This document shows, in pieces, positions 63,122 through 64,000 of a DNA stretch of 64,000 nt. The translations under genes were made by a program, and so were the position numbers. Positions within the stretch are counted from its first letter, which is position 1. Each line of letters starts with the position of its first letter. This DNA is from Acanthosepion lycidas (lineage: Eukaryota > Mollusca > Cephalopoda > Sepiida > Sepiidae). The notes beneath the pieces were generated by a model. That model searched no databases. It saw only the letters and a program-made list of their open reading frames with translations, and was not told the DNA's origin. The DNA lies in NCBI GenBank assembly GCA_963932145.1, contig OZ010571.1:111736505-111800504 (forward strand), given 5' to 3'.

Positions 63122-63569
63122 TTGTTTTTTTTAAATAAAGTATATATTCTGAATATTTTAATTAGATAATTTACTTAATATAATTATTCGTTCAAATAAT
63201 TACATTACATGATAAAACCTGACATTGTTTAGTTTTTTTTTTATACTAAACTTTACCTAAAGTAGAGTCAGTCAATATATAAGGTTACTGTTAAAATGCT
63301 TATAAATGAGAAGTGTGATATGAATGAAAGATTGTTTTGTAAGTAGTGGAGATTATGAATATGAGGAAAGATTTATAGAATGATGCATGACGGGAAAAAA
63401 TATTTAAATTTAGAAATATGTCATTGCTTCAGCTGTTATGAATAATGTATTAATTAGAAACACGATGTTATTTTAGTAATTTTATTGCATCCTTATACAG
63501 AAAAAAGAATTTTAATATTTTATTCCTAAAAAACATTTTTCACAGACAGTTATGTCTTTTAATAAACGG
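63122..63569. other. No gene recognised
   Basis: AT-rich, nothing assignable. Confidence 0.45.
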
Positions 63570-64000
63570 TGTTTCATTAAGACGGATCAAAGTCAGCAGT
63601 AAATAAATCAGTGTTATTGGTGAAAATGTATTTATTTCTCTATTGGATCAGTTTAGGTAACTCATGGCAATTAAGTGTGAAAAATAATATCGCCCAAATG
63701 TCCGACAAGGCTTCGGCGGCACACCTCCACTCTATCGTCAAACTTTTTGTCGACGTCTCTGCATAATTGTTCCTCGAGCTCACCAATATGCCTTATTATC
63801 TCATCCTTCAGTTGTTTAATTGTCGTTGGCTTTTTGGCATAGACCTTACTTTTGAGATGACCCCAAAGCAAGAAATCTAAAGGTGTAAAGTCGCACGATC
63901 GTGGTGGCCAATTGACTTCACTGTTTCGAAAGATGATGAGACCCGGGAACTTCTCATTGCATTTCTGTTTGAACGTCCATTTTTGTAAAAGGCTTCGGTA
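63570..64000 (-). mobile_element. IS630-Tc1-mariner transposon, cut by window edge
   Basis: One terminal motif TGTTTCATTAAGACGGATCA lies at 63570-63589, then about 80 bases of non-coding DNA, then a minus-strand transposase. A fragment of the same end is inserted at 30664-30798, so the family has several copies. The far end and the first part of the gene lie outside the window. Confidence 0.85.
63671..64000 (-). CDS. Transposase C-terminal part (partial, 5' end beyond window)
   Basis: The minus-strand frame is open without a stop from the window edge to 63671, about 110 codons. It reads YRSLLQKWTFKQKCNEKFPG, then EVNWPPRSCDFTPLDFLLWG, then HLKSKVYAKKPTTIKQLKDE and IIRHIGELEEQLCRDVDKKF, and ends CRRSLVGHLGDIIFHT. 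WPPRSCDFTPLDFLLWG is the block around the last catalytic acidic residue in a common animal Tc1/mariner-like family (relatives read WPPRSCDLTPLDFFLWG). The ending with CRRSxGGHxxxIIF is also typical. No damage is visible in this part, so the copy is younger than the related relics at 30 and 57 kb. The first methionine in the window is internal and is not the true start. Confidence 0.88.
   Translation of the reverse strand, partial: YRSLLQKWTFKQKCNEKFPGLIIFRNSEVNWPPRSCDFTPLDFLLWGHLKSKVYAKKPTTIKQLKDEIIRHIGELEEQLCRDVDKKFDDRVEVCRRSLVGHLGDIIFHT

Overview
The window looks like intergenic or deep intronic DNA from a large, AT-rich metazoan genome. The combination of many (TA)n, (CA)n and (TTA)n arrays, tRNA-derived SINE-like units, Penelope-like elements with GIY-YIG nuclease remnants, Jockey-like and endonuclease/RT LINE tails, and mariner/Tc1/hAT relics is most reminiscent of a cephalopod mollusc (octopus-like). 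That assignment is inference from repeat content only. I found no convincing host protein-coding exon. Every coding segment I could recognise belongs to a mobile element.

Layout. 0-4 kb: a textbook hammerhead ribozyme (228-291) and three palindromic 80-bp mariner MITEs. 4-9 kb: a possible solo LTR and a LINE reverse-transcriptase 3' end (7.1-7.7 kb). 10-16 kb: a SINE with a nearly complete class-II tRNA-like head, a T-rich tandem block and several microsatellites. 16-19 kb: a possible hAT-like element, a SINE-like unit and a decayed mariner. 23-24 kb: the C-terminal part of another LINE type on the minus strand. 25.5-28 kb: a Jockey-like LINE tail and a Tc1 element with long IR/DR-type ends sitting inside a (TA)n array. 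30-31.5 kb: a decayed IS630-Tc1-mariner element carrying an inserted end of a second family. 31.8-36.9 kb: scattered pieces of one LINE group, one split by a large microsatellite palindrome. 38-40 kb: a short LINE tail and a degenerate satellite-like block. 45.5-46.6 kb: a Penelope-like element with inverted ends. 52-53.4 kb: a fourth MITE, a LINE piece and a second Penelope-like fragment. 56-64 kb: palindromic repeats, transposase relics, back-to-back SINE tails, a hAT relic with an 8-bp direct flank repeat, a Jockey-like LINE tail, and a better preserved transposase end running off the right edge.

There is no operon or pathway here. What connects the parts is repeat biology: elements that target TA or sit next to TA arrays, tails of LINEs that reflect 5' truncation on insertion, and RNA-active motifs (hammerhead, hairpin MITEs). 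Long stretches (18.6-23.0, 40.3-45.4 and 46.8-51.8 kb) contain nothing I can assign by eye; old, unrecognised repeats or short exons could be hidden there.
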